Assembly: GCA_015057555.1 (NCBI GenBank) | Contig: SVEC01000003.1 | Span: 141,984 to 205,983 of the forward strand | Direction: 5' to 3' | Source: Lachnospiraceae bacterium | GTDB taxonomy: Bacteria > Bacillota > Clostridia > Lachnospirales > Lachnospiraceae | Length of the DNA: 64,000 nt | Shown: positions 15,050 to 24,519 of the stretch, piece after piece | Layout: the number at the start of each line of letters is the position of its first letter | Position numbering within the stretch: the first letter of the stretch is position 1 | The notes under the pieces: generated by a model | Told to the model about the DNA's origin: nothing | The model's database searches: none | The model's input: only the letters and a program-made list of their open reading frames with translations | Made by a program: the position numbers and the translations under genes

Positions 15050-16750
15050 ATGAAAAAGCTATTAGGAACGTTGATTTTACTGGGAGCATTAACTTTTGGA
15101 TTTAATATACAGGTACAGGCTGCGGAGCCTGCTAAAACAACAGAGGCAGTGGAAACAGCTACAGGAGATGCGACAGAAGAAGCTACTACACCAGCTACTC
15201 AGGTATATGACGAAAAACTGGCAGTGGTGCCATATCAGCTGGTATATGTAAATGATACAGGCTATGAAGAGGTTCTTAAGGCAGGCTATGGGTTTTTCGT
15301 AGGAGACAAAACCCAGAGCGTATATATGATTACCTGTTATAACACAGTAATATTAACTGACCCAGAAAAGCAGGCTATAGCAAAAAGATTTGCCATAGAA
15401 GCAAAAGAAATTAACACCAAGATTAAGATATATCTCAAGGGTGATATAACTGTAGAGGCAACTCTTGAAACAGGTAGTGCAGAGATGGATTTTGCCATAG
15501 TAAAGCCAGCTACAGATTTAAGTGGATGCACAACCCTTAGACTTTGCGAGGATGCAAACATCAATGCAAATGGAACGCCTGTATATTCATTTAAGCTTCC
15601 TATCCTTGCCACATACAGTGATGCAACAACAGGAGACATCCAGAGAATAGATGGAGAGATTCAGGATTGGGCAGACATTAATGAGGTGCATTATTACAAG
15701 TACAATATGTCTGACGTTCCGGTACCAGGTATGCCTGTTATCAACGAAAGAGGAGAGGTAATAGCTGTAAATACTAACATTTCAACTACTAACAATGGCT
15801 ATTACGCATCTATTCAGATAAATGAAATAATTGAGGTGATGAATGTATTAGGTTTTGTGTATAATCCACCTATTGTAATCGATGTGGAGACTGCAGACCT
15901 TATAATTGAGGAGTACGAGACCTTAGAGGCAAGTAAGTACATAAAGGAAACCTGGGTATTAGCAGAGGAGGCATATCAGAAGCTTATCGAGGTTAGAAAA
16001 AAGGTAGAGGATGGAGACTTAGATTACTATACTCAGGGAGAGTTAGATGAAGCAGTAGGAGAATTAAGAATGGCTATTGATGGTCTGCAGGTTCCAAAGA
16101 CTGACGCCAAGAAGGTAACTATTATAGCTATAATCATCGGCTCAGTACTGTTTGTTGTAATATTAACTCTTGTTATAGTATTGCTTGTAAACAAGAGCAA
16201 GTACAAGAAGAAGCTTCAGGAGGAAAAGGACAATAAGCAGACAGCTATGGAAATCCTTAAGATGAGCGGTCGAATTACTCCTGGTTCTATTCAGAATAAT
16301 ATGAACGGTCTACCAACAAATAGAAGCTTAGACGGAGTAGGCTATGGTGAAGGAGAAGGTGGATTCTCTTCAGAGACAACTGTTTTATCTCAGGCAGGAT
16401 ATGCTATGGATGATGCGGCTATGATGTCAGGACATCTGTATCAGGAGCAGTTTATAAGCTATCCAACATTAACTAGAAATAAGACAGGTGAATCAGTAAC
16501 CATTAACAAGAACAGCTTTATCATTGGAAAGTCACCGGATATGGTTGATTATTGTATAAGATACAACAGCAACATAAGTAGAAAACACGTATGTATCATT
16601 AGAATGGAGGATGGCTACTATATCCAGGATTTAGATACTACAAATGGTACTTATGTAAATGATATTAGAGTAAGTGGTAACAGAAGCGTTAAGCTTGAGG
16701 ACGGCTGTATAATTAAGATGGCTGAGGAAGAATTTGTATTTTCATATTAA
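15050..16750 (+). CDS. Membrane protein: degenerate trypsin-like ectodomain, membrane span, cytosolic FHA domain
   Basis: 566 residues. Signal peptide (1-25), Thr-rich linker, then an S1-protease-like domain (about 55-275): GYGFFVGDKTQSVYMITCYN, AEMDFAIVKPA and PGMPVINERGEVIAVNT match HtrA-like proteins. The catalytic His (here ITCYN) and Ser (PGMPV in place of GNSGGP) are missing, so it should be a pseudoprotease that binds something. A helical segment follows, a membrane span near 355-377, and a C-terminal FHA domain (about 488-565: FIIGKSPDMV, ISRKHV, DTTNGTYVND), which binds phosphothreonine in the cytosol. First gene of the T7SS core. It may link an outside signal to phospho-signalling; that is inferred. 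ATG 15050 is chosen over TTG 15047. Confidence 0.8.
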   Translation: MKKLLGTLILLGALTFGFNIQVQAAEPAKTTEAVETATGDATEEATTPATQVYDEKLAVVPYQLVYVNDTGYEEVLKAGYGFFVGDKTQSVYMITCYNTVILTDPEKQAIAKRFAIEAKEINTKIKIYLKGDITVEATLETGSAEMDFAIVKPATDLSGCTTLRLCEDANINANGTPVYSFKLPILATYSDATTGDIQRIDGEIQDWADINEVHYYKYNMSDVPVPGMPVINERGEVIAVNTNISTTNNGYYASIQINEIIEVMNVLGFVYNPPIVIDVETADLIIEEYETLEASKYIKETWVLAEEAYQKLIEVRKKVEDGDLDYYTQGELDEAVGELRMAIDGLQVPKTDAKKVTIIAIIIGSVLFVVILTLVIVLLVNKSKYKKKLQEEKDNKQTAMEILKMSGRITPGSIQNNMNGLPTNRSLDGVGYGEGEGGFSSETTVLSQAGYAMDDAAMMSGHLYQEQFISYPTLTRNKTGESVTINKNSFIIGKSPDMVDYCIRYNSNISRKHVCIIRMEDGYYIQDLDTTNGTYVNDIRVSGNRSVKLEDGCIIKMAEEEFVFSY

Positions 16751-16762
16751 TTAGGAGAGATT

Positions 16763-17671
16763 ATGGTAGTAAATACATATAATGACCATGTTGCATACAT
16801 TTTTGAGGAAAATGAAAACATTTCGCCCTTGGGAAATCGAGTAATGAGCAAGATGAACAAGGATTACATTATGAAATACAGTACAGTAATTTATAATGGT
16901 AGACCTAAGCTTTTGTATGGAGCAGAGGATTTAAAGGTACTTAACAATATTATAGCTACACTGCCGGAGGCAGAGATTATAGGTTTGCTTAAACAGTTTT
17001 TAGATGTAGTGTGTACTGTAAATGATAATGACTTTATAAATTTGTATGCTATAGATGTAAATTTTAATAGATTGTATTACAATGCTAAGCTACAGCTTCT
17101 AAAGTGCATTATAATTCCTGTAAATGAAAACTATGATTTTCATGAGAATGTAACCTGGCAGGAAAAATATAGGAATACACTGGTAATGTTTTGTTCTCAG
17201 ATATTCCGTTCCCAGCCTGAGCGATACTCAGAGCTGTATTATATGATTATGGATATGTCCAAGTCTGATGGAGAGATAGCTTATCAGCTTCTTAATTATG
17301 ATTTTGGATTGAAACGAGCAGGAGAAACCACTACACAGATATTTGAAGAAGCTATGGTGGATGATGGAAGAATAATGTTCTTAGAGCATTACAGTGAATT
17401 AGGAAACCTTTTGTTTAGAATATCTCAGAAGGAATATATAATTGGAAAATCTGTGAACAATGCTCACGGAGTTATCAATATATCTACATCTGTTAGTAGA
17501 AAGCATTGTGTTATAAGAAAAGAGGATGGTGGATTTACCATTGAAGATTTAGGAAGCTCTAATGGAACCAGCGTAAATGGTTTTGGATTGGAGCCAGGGG
17601 TTAGATATATGCTTAATGAAGGTGATGTTGTGCAGCTTGCAGATGTAGTGTTTGGCGTAAGAGTGGAGTAG
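16763..17671 (+). CDS. FHA-domain protein with DUF6382-like N-terminus
   Basis: 302 residues, no membrane span. Residues 1-190 resemble the DUF6382 domain found before FHA domains in Clostridia (the assignment is tentative). The C-terminal FHA domain (about 225-300) has YIIGKS, SRKHCVIR and LGSSNGTSVN, the loops that bind phosphothreonine. It lies 12 bp after the first FHA protein and 13 bp before the MinD-like gene. By position it could stand in for EssB, the pseudokinase-like T7SS component, but it lacks the membrane span of EssB. It is probably a cytosolic adapter of the secretion machine. Confidence 0.7.
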   Translation: MVVNTYNDHVAYIFEENENISPLGNRVMSKMNKDYIMKYSTVIYNGRPKLLYGAEDLKVLNNIIATLPEAEIIGLLKQFLDVVCTVNDNDFINLYAIDVNFNRLYYNAKLQLLKCIIIPVNENYDFHENVTWQEKYRNTLVMFCSQIFRSQPERYSELYYMIMDMSKSDGEIAYQLLNYDFGLKRAGETTTQIFEEAMVDDGRIMFLEHYSELGNLLFRISQKEYIIGKSVNNAHGVINISTSVSRKHCVIRKEDGGFTIEDLGSSNGTSVNGFGLEPGVRYMLNEGDVVQLADVVFGVRVE

Positions 17672-17684
17672 AGTGGGATAAGGT

Positions 17685-18719
17685 ATGAGCAAAAAGAAGA
17701 TAGTATTTGTGTGCTTCGATGAAGATTACATAACAGCATTAGAATATAAGATGGCGGAGATAGTCGGTCATAATGCAGAGATAGAATTTATAACTGACTG
17801 CAAATTTTATACGCAATATATGTCTGTTCCAAAAAGAATAGATATTCTTGTTGTGCCTGAAAATATGGGACAGATGATTACCAATAAGAGCAACATTGGT
17901 AAGATATATTATCTTACTGAAGAAAATGTTGAGAATAATAAAGAGTCAGAGGATCTAGTATACAAGTATGGTAGTGTTAGATATCTGGTTGAGAAAATAG
18001 ACGAGAAGATATTTGAGAATACAGGCAAGGACGGTAAAAAGGGAACAAAGGTTGTCAGTGTGTTCTCTGTTGGTGGAGGCTGCGGAAAAACTACAGCTGC
18101 ATTGTCTGTGGCTCATAATCTGCACAAGAAGGGTAACAGAGTACTATATGTAAGTACCCAGCCTATGCAGGATTATCAATTTGTAATTCCAAACTGTGAG
18201 AAACTGTCTAGTGAATTCTCATATCAGTGCACCATCAATATTAAGAATGCATTGAAGCTTCTCCTTAGAGAGATAAAGACTGAGGGCTTTGATTATATAC
18301 CAGCCTTCAATAAGATACCAAGTACATACCAGGTGACCTTTGAAACCTATGTGGATATGATAGAATTTATTAATCAGAAGAATATGTATGATTACATTAT
18401 AGTTGAGTTGTCAAATAGTATTTCTACTAAGAAAAACTCGTTTATGCATAACTGCTATAGAACACTTATCGTTACCACTCAGGAGGAAACTGCAGTAAAG
18501 AAGCTGGAGAATTTCCTGGAAAGTATGGCAGGATTTACAGACAAGGTTACTATATTGTGCAATAGAGTAAAGACAACTAGAACCAACTATTTAGAGGTTA
18601 GTCCTTTGGTTTCAACCTATGAAATTAGTGAATATGTAAGTGAGGGAGAGACAGGGATTAGCTTCCAGACTATTAAGGATTATCAGTGCTTTAATAGAAC
18701 TACAGTGTGTTTGGAATAA
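17685..18719 (+). CDS. MinD/ParA-like ATPase
   Basis: 344 residues. An N-terminal receiver-like region (1-110) is followed by a P-loop ATPase that starts with KVVSVFSVGGGCGKTTAAL: a deviant Walker A box of the ParA/MinD/CpaE type (residues about 122-132). Later come NRVLYVSTQPMQDYQF and YDYIIVELSNS, the Walker B region. CpaE-like proteins position secretion machines at poles or membranes. Within this operon it may localise the T7SS, and MinD-like EspI is known in mycobacterial ESX loci. It is encoded between FHA and EsaB-like genes; a hairpin terminator lies just after it. Confidence 0.75.
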   Translation: MSKKKIVFVCFDEDYITALEYKMAEIVGHNAEIEFITDCKFYTQYMSVPKRIDILVVPENMGQMITNKSNIGKIYYLTEENVENNKESEDLVYKYGSVRYLVEKIDEKIFENTGKDGKKGTKVVSVFSVGGGCGKTTAALSVAHNLHKKGNRVLYVSTQPMQDYQFVIPNCEKLSSEFSYQCTINIKNALKLLLREIKTEGFDYIPAFNKIPSTYQVTFETYVDMIEFINQKNMYDYIIVELSNSISTKKNSFMHNCYRTLIVTTQEETAVKKLENFLESMAGFTDKVTILCNRVKTTRTNYLEVSPLVSTYEISEYVSEGETGISFQTIKDYQCFNRTTVCLE

Positions 18720-18725
18720 AAATAC

Positions 18726-18772
18726 CTGCTATTACTGTGCCCTTTGGTTGGGGTGGGGTAATAGCAGTTTTT
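18726..18772 (+). terminator. Internal terminator / attenuator before esaB-essC
   Basis: CTGCTATTAC (18726-18735) pairs with GTAATAGCAG (18758-18767), followed by five T. It lies inside the core operon and could lower expression of the downstream EsaB-like and EssC genes relative to the FHA genes. Confidence 0.75.
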
Positions 18773-18811
18773 ATAGGGGTATAACAACATTTACAGGAAA
18801 GGGGTTATAGT

Positions 18812-19063
18812 ATGAAAGATACAGTGATTATGGTATTTGAGTATACTAAGAAAAATACCAGCTTCGATATAGAGGTTCCATTGTCAATAACGGCAAATGA
18901 ACTTATATATGGACTAAATAGAGGACTGGGACTAGGCATAGACATAAATAAGGTTTCAGAATGTTACCTGTGTACAGAGGAACCACGAGCATTGCTTAGA
19001 GGCGATATTACATTGGACAAATTTGGACTTAGAGATGGTACCAAGATTAGTTATCAGAGATAG
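18812..19063 (+). CDS. EsaB/YukD-like ubiquitin-fold protein
   Basis: 83 residues of ubiquitin-like fold: alternating strands with IEVPLSITANELIYGLNRGL, ALLRGDITLDKFGLRDGTKI and a final SYQR. This matches the YukD/EsaB family, a small cytosolic T7SSb component that regulates or supports secretion. It sits 17 bp before essC, as in Firmicutes T7SS loci. An AGGAAAGGGG site precedes the ATG. Confidence 0.8.
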   Translation: MKDTVIMVFEYTKKNTSFDIEVPLSITANELIYGLNRGLGLGIDINKVSECYLCTEEPRALLRGDITLDKFGLRDGTKISYQR

Positions 19064-19080
19064 GTCATGTGGAGGGGTAT

Positions 19081-22000
19081 ATGAAATTTAAACTTGTATT
19101 ATATGGAAATAATATGTATAAGGAAATCGTTCTAGATGACACCTTTACAGGAGGACTTACTATAGGTACCGAGAAGAGCTGTCAGGTGGGATTTAGACGA
19201 GAGAGATTCTTATCAGACTTTGTAGTTAGAATAGATAGACAGGAAGATGGAAACTTTGTTATAAGCTGTAGCGAAAGCATCTACCTTAAGAAGGAAGCGG
19301 GTGTAAAGGAGTATATTAGATACCTAAGCATAGGTGATAATATAGCTCTTTGTTATGAGTATACAGATACAGAATTCTTCTATATTGACTTCTTTGTTCA
19401 GTTTGAGAGTGTGGGAACTGACTTTGATATGAAGTTGGATTGTAGAGGCTGTACTGAACTAACAATAGGTGGTAATACCAGTGATACAATAAGAGTAGAC
19501 TCAGTGAATCTTTTAAATGACAGTGTAACTGTCAGAAAGGTTTTTGAAGGCTATGAGGTGGATTCCAGCAATACCAGATATGGCGTTGAGATAAATGGAT
19601 TCATATCCAGAGAGGCGGTAAGCTTTATAGCAAATGGCGAATTCTTCTCAGTGGGAGGATATAACTTCTGTATAAAGGATGATTTTATATACACCACCAA
19701 GAAGGCTACTATAATTACTAACCTAAAGCAGGAGATAATAGCGCACCAGAAGAATCATTTTGAATATCCGGAATTCAAGAAAAATGTTCGCCAGAGATAT
19801 AAGATGCCAGATGGAGAGATAGAGATACTTGACCCTAAGGCTAAGGAGGAGAAGGAAGAACAAAGCTTTATGATGACCCTTATGCCTATGCTGGTAAATA
19901 TGCTTCTCATGGTAGGACTTAGAGGAATTATGGGTGGCGGAGGAATGTTCGTCATTTATTTTGCTGCCACAATGTCTATGACAACTATCATGACCATTGT
20001 ATCTCATTTTGCCGATAAGAAGAAGCAGAGAGAAAAGGAAGAAAAGCGCGAAGAAAAATATTTGGAATACCTTTCTAAGAGAGAGGATGAAATAATAAAG
20101 AGTAGGGAGAAGGAACGTGTAATTGCTAATCAGATGAGCCCTACTTTGGATGAGTATGTCAAATTTGTCTCTGATTTTGATAACAGACTTTTCGAAAAGG
20201 AAAAGGAACATGACGATTACCTGGCTGTTAGAATGGGTGACGGAATAGTTGAGTCCACCTGTCCTGTAACCTACAAGCAGGAGGATTATGTGGAGACTGA
20301 GGATACCTTGAAGGAATATCCAAAGGCACTTCACGACAAGTACCAGTATATTAGCGACATGCCAATTATGCTTGACCTTAATGCCACAAATGCTGTGGGC
20401 TTTATAGGAAGTAGAACCAAGCTTTATCAGATGGCTAAGAATCTCATAGTTGAATTTGCAGCATCACATTATTATAAGGATGTTAAACTCTTCCTGGTAA
20501 TGGATGAGTGTGATGTGGAAATGTTTGAGTGGGCTAGATGGATGCAAATCTTCTACAATGACAACACAAACACTAGAAACTTTATGTATGATGAGGATAG
20601 TGCAAAGTATGCATTGGAATTCCTGTACTCAGAGCTTTCTAGAAGAGAGAGTGCTGGAAAGGCTGTAAAGGAGCTTCAGGACTATGTTGTATTGGTATAT
20701 AGGTCTGAACTTGTAAATAACCATCCTGTATCAAAGTACATTTCTAAGGCAAAGGAATTGGGCTTTAGATTTGTATTCTTTGAGGAGTATGAGGAGCTTG
20801 TAAATAGCGCCTGTGAAAAGAGAATATTCCTGAATACAGAGTCAAATAAGGGCTATGTTCAGGATGTTGAGGACGGTGTGAATATCCAAGAGTTTAAGTA
20901 TGGTCACATTTCTAAGAAGCAGGCTGAGGAGGCTGCAAAGAAGCTGTCCTGCGTATACGTAGATGAGATTAATCTGGAGAATAGCTTAACAAAGAACATT
21001 ACATTGTTTGAGCTGCTTAATATTATGACTCCATATGATTTGGACCTTAAGAGCAGATGGGCAAATTCGAAGATATATAAGAGTATGGCTGCTCCACTGG
21101 GTGTAAAGAGTGGAGACGAGGTTGTGTGTCTTGATTTGCATGAAAAATATCATGGTCCACACGGTTTGGTAGCAGGTACTACAGGTTCAGGTAAATCTGA
21201 GATTATGCAGTCATATATTCTTTCTATGGCAACTCTTTTCCACCCACATGAGGTTGGATTTATAATCATCGACTTTAAGGGTGGTGGTATGGTTAACCAG
21301 TTTAGAAACCTTCCACATCTTAACGGTGCCATAACAAATATTGACGGTAATGAAATCGAGCGTTCACTCCTTTCTATCAAGGCTGAGCTTATAAAGAGAC
21401 AGGAGAAGTTCGCGGAGCATAACGTAAACCATATAGACGACTACATTAAGCTCTATAAGGATGGACAGGCTAAGCTGCCACTTCCACACCTTATACTTAT
21501 AGTAGACGAGTTTGCGGAGCTTAAGAGTGAACAGCCGGAATTCATGAAGGAGCTTATAAGTGCTGCCCGTATCGGACGAAGCTTAGGAGTGCATCTTATC
21601 CTTGCAACACAGAAGCCATCTGGTGTAGTAAGTGATCAGATTTGGAGTAACTCTAAGTTCAAGCTCTGTCTTAAGGTACAGAATAAGAACGACAGTAATG
21701 AGGTTCTTAAATCCCCACTTGCGGCAGAGATTAGAGAGCCAGGTCGTGCATACCTTCAGGTAGGTAATAACGAGATATTCCAGCTCTTCCAGTCAGCCTA
21801 CAGTGGAGCATCTGCTAAGAATGACGACATTGGAGCACAGAAGAAATTTATGATTACAAAGGTTGAGCTCTCAGGTAAGAAGTCAATTATCTATGAGCAA
21901 AAGCCGGATGATAGCAAGGGTGGAGAAACTCAGCTAGAGGCTATCGTAAATTATGTAAAGGAATACTGTGACAACGCTAAAATTCCAAAGGTTCCAGACA

Positions 22001-23610
22001 TCTGTCTTCCATCTCTTAGCACAGAGATACCATTTACATTAGAGGGAGATACCTACAATGGAACAGATATTGTTATTCCTGTAGGTATAGTGGATGACCC
22101 ATCAAGACAGAGACAGTACGTTGAAACTATTAATATAAGCCAGAACAATATATACATATTAGGTTCATCACAGTCAGGTAAGACAAACCTTATCCAGACT
22201 ATGATAAGAGGACTTGCTACAAAGTACTCACCTAAGGAGGTTAATATATTTATCTTAGACTTTGCCTCTATGATTCTTAAGAACTTTAACGACTTAAATC
22301 ATGTGGGCGGAGTAGTAACCTCAAGTGAGGATGAAAAGCTTAAGACCTTCCTTAGAATGCTGAATCAGGAGATTCAAAAGCGTAAGAACATCCTGGCAAA
22401 GCAGGGACTTAGCTCCTATAGCTCCTATAGAGAATCAGGTCAGACTGACCTTCCACAGATACTTGTAATCTTGGATAACTGGGTATCCTTCCGAAGCTAT
22501 TTCCCAGATTACGAGGAGATGATAATAAGTATCACCAGAGAGTGCGTATCACTAGGTATATCCTTCGTGGTAACAGCTCAGCAGACTGCAGGAGCAGGCT
22601 TTAAGCTTATGTCAAACTTCTCTAAGAGAATCGCCCTTTACTGTAATGATTCTGGAAGCTATTCATTCCTATTCGAGTCATGCCGAAAGAAGCTTGCAGA
22701 CATACCTGGTAGAGGTATCGTGGAGAAGGAAAAGGTATACTACGAATGTCAGCACTATCTGGCATTTGCAGCTGAAAAGGAATTCGAGAAGATTAAGCTT
22801 ATGAAGGAATTCATAGCAGAGATAGCTGCAAAATACCCAGACGAAGGTGTTCGTGGAATCCCTGAGATACCAGAACGTGTGTCAGAGCAATTCATCAGAA
22901 AGCAGTATGGCAAGGACTGCGTGAAGCCTTACGAGGTTCTTATGGGATTAGATTTCGATACGATATCCTTAAGAAAGTTCAATATGCTTAAGACTCCATT
23001 GTTTGGATTCCTAGGCAGGAAGGAAAGCAACAAGAACGATTATGTGAAATATATGCTTAATACCCTTATGTCTAACCAGGAGCAGGCACCTGTCAGCTTA
23101 TTTATGATAGACGATATAGAAGGCTCACTGGGTATGTTCAAGGACAAGGCAGCTATGTATTCAAATACTCAAGAGGATATGATGAGTGCATTTGCTCAGA
23201 TACATACCACATTGACAGACAGATATGCTAGATATCAGAAGAGACAGATAAATATGGCTGAAGAACCATTATTACTTTTGGTTATCAACTCCGCTGACTT
23301 GCTGAAGGCAGCCAGTGCAGATAAGACCAAAGCAGAGATGTACAAGGATATTATAGGCAAATATAAGGACTTAAAGGTAAGTATCCTATGTACTGATCTG
23401 GAGAATGCAGCTATTATCTTCACAGCAGGTGAGCTGCTTAAGACTCTCAAGGATTCAAAGCTTGTTATGGCCTTTGAGGATATCAAGACACTTAAGTTTA
23501 TAGAAATATCTGCTATGGTGGCTAGAGAATACAAGAAGCCGATAGAGTATAGTGATGCTTATGTATTTAACGGAGATAAGATAGAAAAGATACGTAGTAT
23601 ACAGGGGTAA
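19081..23610 (+). CDS. essC: EssC, FtsK/SpoIIIE-type T7SS ATPase
   Basis: 1509 residues. N-terminal tandem FHA-like domains (about 1-210), a linker, two membrane spans (near 263-285 and 290-312), then three ATPase domains. Domain 1 has Walker A GTTGSGKS (699-706) and Walker B LILIVDEFAEL. Domain 2 has GSSQSGKT (1028-1035) and ILVILDNW. Domain 3 (from about 1300) has a degenerate P-loop LGRKESNKND (1311-1320) and so probably does not hydrolyse ATP. EssC is the motor of the Firmicutes T7SS and selects substrates through its ATPase domains. ATG 19081 follows GGAGG by 5 bp; a GTG at 19069 is weaker. No EsaA- or EssA-like gene is visible near it. Confidence 0.95.
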   Translation: MKFKLVLYGNNMYKEIVLDDTFTGGLTIGTEKSCQVGFRRERFLSDFVVRIDRQEDGNFVISCSESIYLKKEAGVKEYIRYLSIGDNIALCYEYTDTEFFYIDFFVQFESVGTDFDMKLDCRGCTELTIGGNTSDTIRVDSVNLLNDSVTVRKVFEGYEVDSSNTRYGVEINGFISREAVSFIANGEFFSVGGYNFCIKDDFIYTTKKATIITNLKQEIIAHQKNHFEYPEFKKNVRQRYKMPDGEIEILDPKAKEEKEEQSFMMTLMPMLVNMLLMVGLRGIMGGGGMFVIYFAATMSMTTIMTIVSHFADKKKQREKEEKREEKYLEYLSKREDEIIKSREKERVIANQMSPTLDEYVKFVSDFDNRLFEKEKEHDDYLAVRMGDGIVESTCPVTYKQEDYVETEDTLKEYPKALHDKYQYISDMPIMLDLNATNAVGFIGSRTKLYQMAKNLIVEFAASHYYKDVKLFLVMDECDVEMFEWARWMQIFYNDNTNTRNFMYDEDSAKYALEFLYSELSRRESAGKAVKELQDYVVLVYRSELVNNHPVSKYISKAKELGFRFVFFEEYEELVNSACEKRIFLNTESNKGYVQDVEDGVNIQEFKYGHISKKQAEEAAKKLSCVYVDEINLENSLTKNITLFELLNIMTPYDLDLKSRWANSKIYKSMAAPLGVKSGDEVVCLDLHEKYHGPHGLVAGTTGSGKSEIMQSYILSMATLFHPHEVGFIIIDFKGGGMVNQFRNLPHLNGAITNIDGNEIERSLLSIKAELIKRQEKFAEHNVNHIDDYIKLYKDGQAKLPLPHLILIVDEFAELKSEQPEFMKELISAARIGRSLGVHLILATQKPSGVVSDQIWSNSKFKLCLKVQNKNDSNEVLKSPLAAEIREPGRAYLQVGNNEIFQLFQSAYSGASAKNDDIGAQKKFMITKVELSGKKSIIYEQKPDDSKGGETQLEAIVNYVKEYCDNAKIPKVPDICLPSLSTEIPFTLEGDTYNGTDIVIPVGIVDDPSRQRQYVETINISQNNIYILGSSQSGKTNLIQTMIRGLATKYSPKEVNIFILDFASMILKNFNDLNHVGGVVTSSEDEKLKTFLRMLNQEIQKRKNILAKQGLSSYSSYRESGQTDLPQILVILDNWVSFRSYFPDYEEMIISITRECVSLGISFVVTAQQTAGAGFKLMSNFSKRIALYCNDSGSYSFLFESCRKKLADIPGRGIVEKEKVYYECQHYLAFAAEKEFEKIKLMKEFIAEIAAKYPDEGVRGIPEIPERVSEQFIRKQYGKDCVKPYEVLMGLDFDTISLRKFNMLKTPLFGFLGRKESNKNDYVKYMLNTLMSNQEQAPVSLFMIDDIEGSLGMFKDKAAMYSNTQEDMMSAFAQIHTTLTDRYARYQKRQINMAEEPLLLLVINSADLLKAASADKTKAEMYKDIIGKYKDLKVSILCTDLENAAIIFTAGELLKTLKDSKLVMAFEDIKTLKFIEISAMVAREYKKPIEYSDAYVFNGDKIEKIRSIQG

Positions 23611-23767
23611 AAATAAAAAATTAAAAAATTACAAAAATTCCCATAAAAAATAAAATCTAGTTCGTATATTGTGTATGAGCCTATAGTACCGTAGGCTGAT
23701 TAAATTAAAACTAGTTCAAAAATATTGAATTAGAGAAAAATTTTTATTATTAAAGGAGGATGTTAGG

Positions 23768-24064
23768 ATGGCATTAGAAGTAAAATACGAAGAGATACGT
23801 GCCAACGTCATTGCAAAGCTTGAGGAGTTGTCAGAAGAGATGATTACTAATCTTGGAACACTTGATGGTATCGTGGGAGATATTCCTGGATGCGCAGAAG
23901 GTGATGTAATCACAGCTTACATTAATGAGTATGAGACTATCGTAGCAGATGTTTACTCTAAGGTTAATAGTGGACTCTCACAGTACTGTGGTCAGTTAGA
24001 GTCAGTATGTGCTGAATTCGAAAGAGTTGATACAGAGATGCAGTCTCAGATAGGAGGAAATTAA
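23768..24064 (+). CDS. Esx-like small helical T7SS protein, copy 1A
   Basis: 98 residues, two helices, no Trp, ending DTEMQSQIGGN. It fits the WXG100 size class, but the turn is IPGCAEGD with no WxG. It lies directly after essC with a strong AAAGGAGG site, and a partner of the same size follows 1 bp after its stop, the usual layout of an Esx heterodimer exported by EssC. The copy at 29339 differs at only four residues. It is probably the main secreted or structural substrate pair. Confidence 0.75.
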   Translation: MALEVKYEEIRANVIAKLEELSEEMITNLGTLDGIVGDIPGCAEGDVITAYINEYETIVADVYSKVNSGLSQYCGQLESVCAEFERVDTEMQSQIGGN

Positions 24065-24065
24065 A

Positions 24066-24362
24066 ATGGCATTAAAGATTAGTTATACCGAGCTTACAGC
24101 ATTAACAGGTCAGATGGAGAAGGCTGCTGAGAATATTATGACAGTATATGATAGTATGTTAACAGCAGTAAATTCATTAGTTGAGAATGGATATATGGAG
24201 GCTGAGTCAGCTAATTCATATGTTGATAACTTTACTTCACTCATTGGACCATCAATAACTGAGTTAAACTCACTTGTAGTTTCATTCTACACTCAGTTAA
24301 ACACTATTTGTGATAACTTCGCAGATGTTGATGCTCAGATTGCAGCAAAGATTAGAGCTTAA
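24066..24362 (+). CDS. Esx-like small helical T7SS protein, copy 1B
   Basis: 98 residues: two helices joined by VENGYMEAESANSYVDNF. The Asn-Gly turn replaces WxG and the Ala/Asn positions behind it fit the family. It begins 1 bp after the stop of the 1A gene (TAAAATG), so both are translated together in equal amounts. The protein at 29637-29933 is identical in sequence. A 13-bp hairpin follows and may mark the 3' end of the core transcript. Confidence 0.75.
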   Translation: MALKISYTELTALTGQMEKAAENIMTVYDSMLTAVNSLVENGYMEAESANSYVDNFTSLIGPSITELNSLVVSFYTQLNTICDNFADVDAQIAAKIRA

Positions 24363-24382
24363 TTAGTAAGAATATAATATGG

Positions 24383-24421
24383 AATAACCCTCTCGGATTG
24401 GAGAGATTCGAGAGGGTTATT
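24383..24421 (+). terminator. Hairpin after the first Esx pair
   Basis: AATAACCCTCTCG (24383-24395) and CGAGAGGGTTATT (24409-24421) form a perfect 13-bp stem. Only two T follow within the stem end, so it is a weak terminator or an mRNA 3'-end stabiliser that keeps Esx mRNA abundant. A related CCCTCTCG hairpin follows the second pair. Confidence 0.55.
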
Positions 24422-24519
24422 AAATAAGATAAGATTGATAAGATTTTGAAAATGAGGACGAAAATAATCACACAGAGGTGTGTGGATAAAATAAATAATA
24501 CAAATTGAGGAGGAACAAG

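Noticed and set aside
19723..20334. Open frame of 203 codons on the minus strand
   Set aside because: Shadow of essC in its membrane and linker region; Leu/Ser/His-rich product and no ribosome site.
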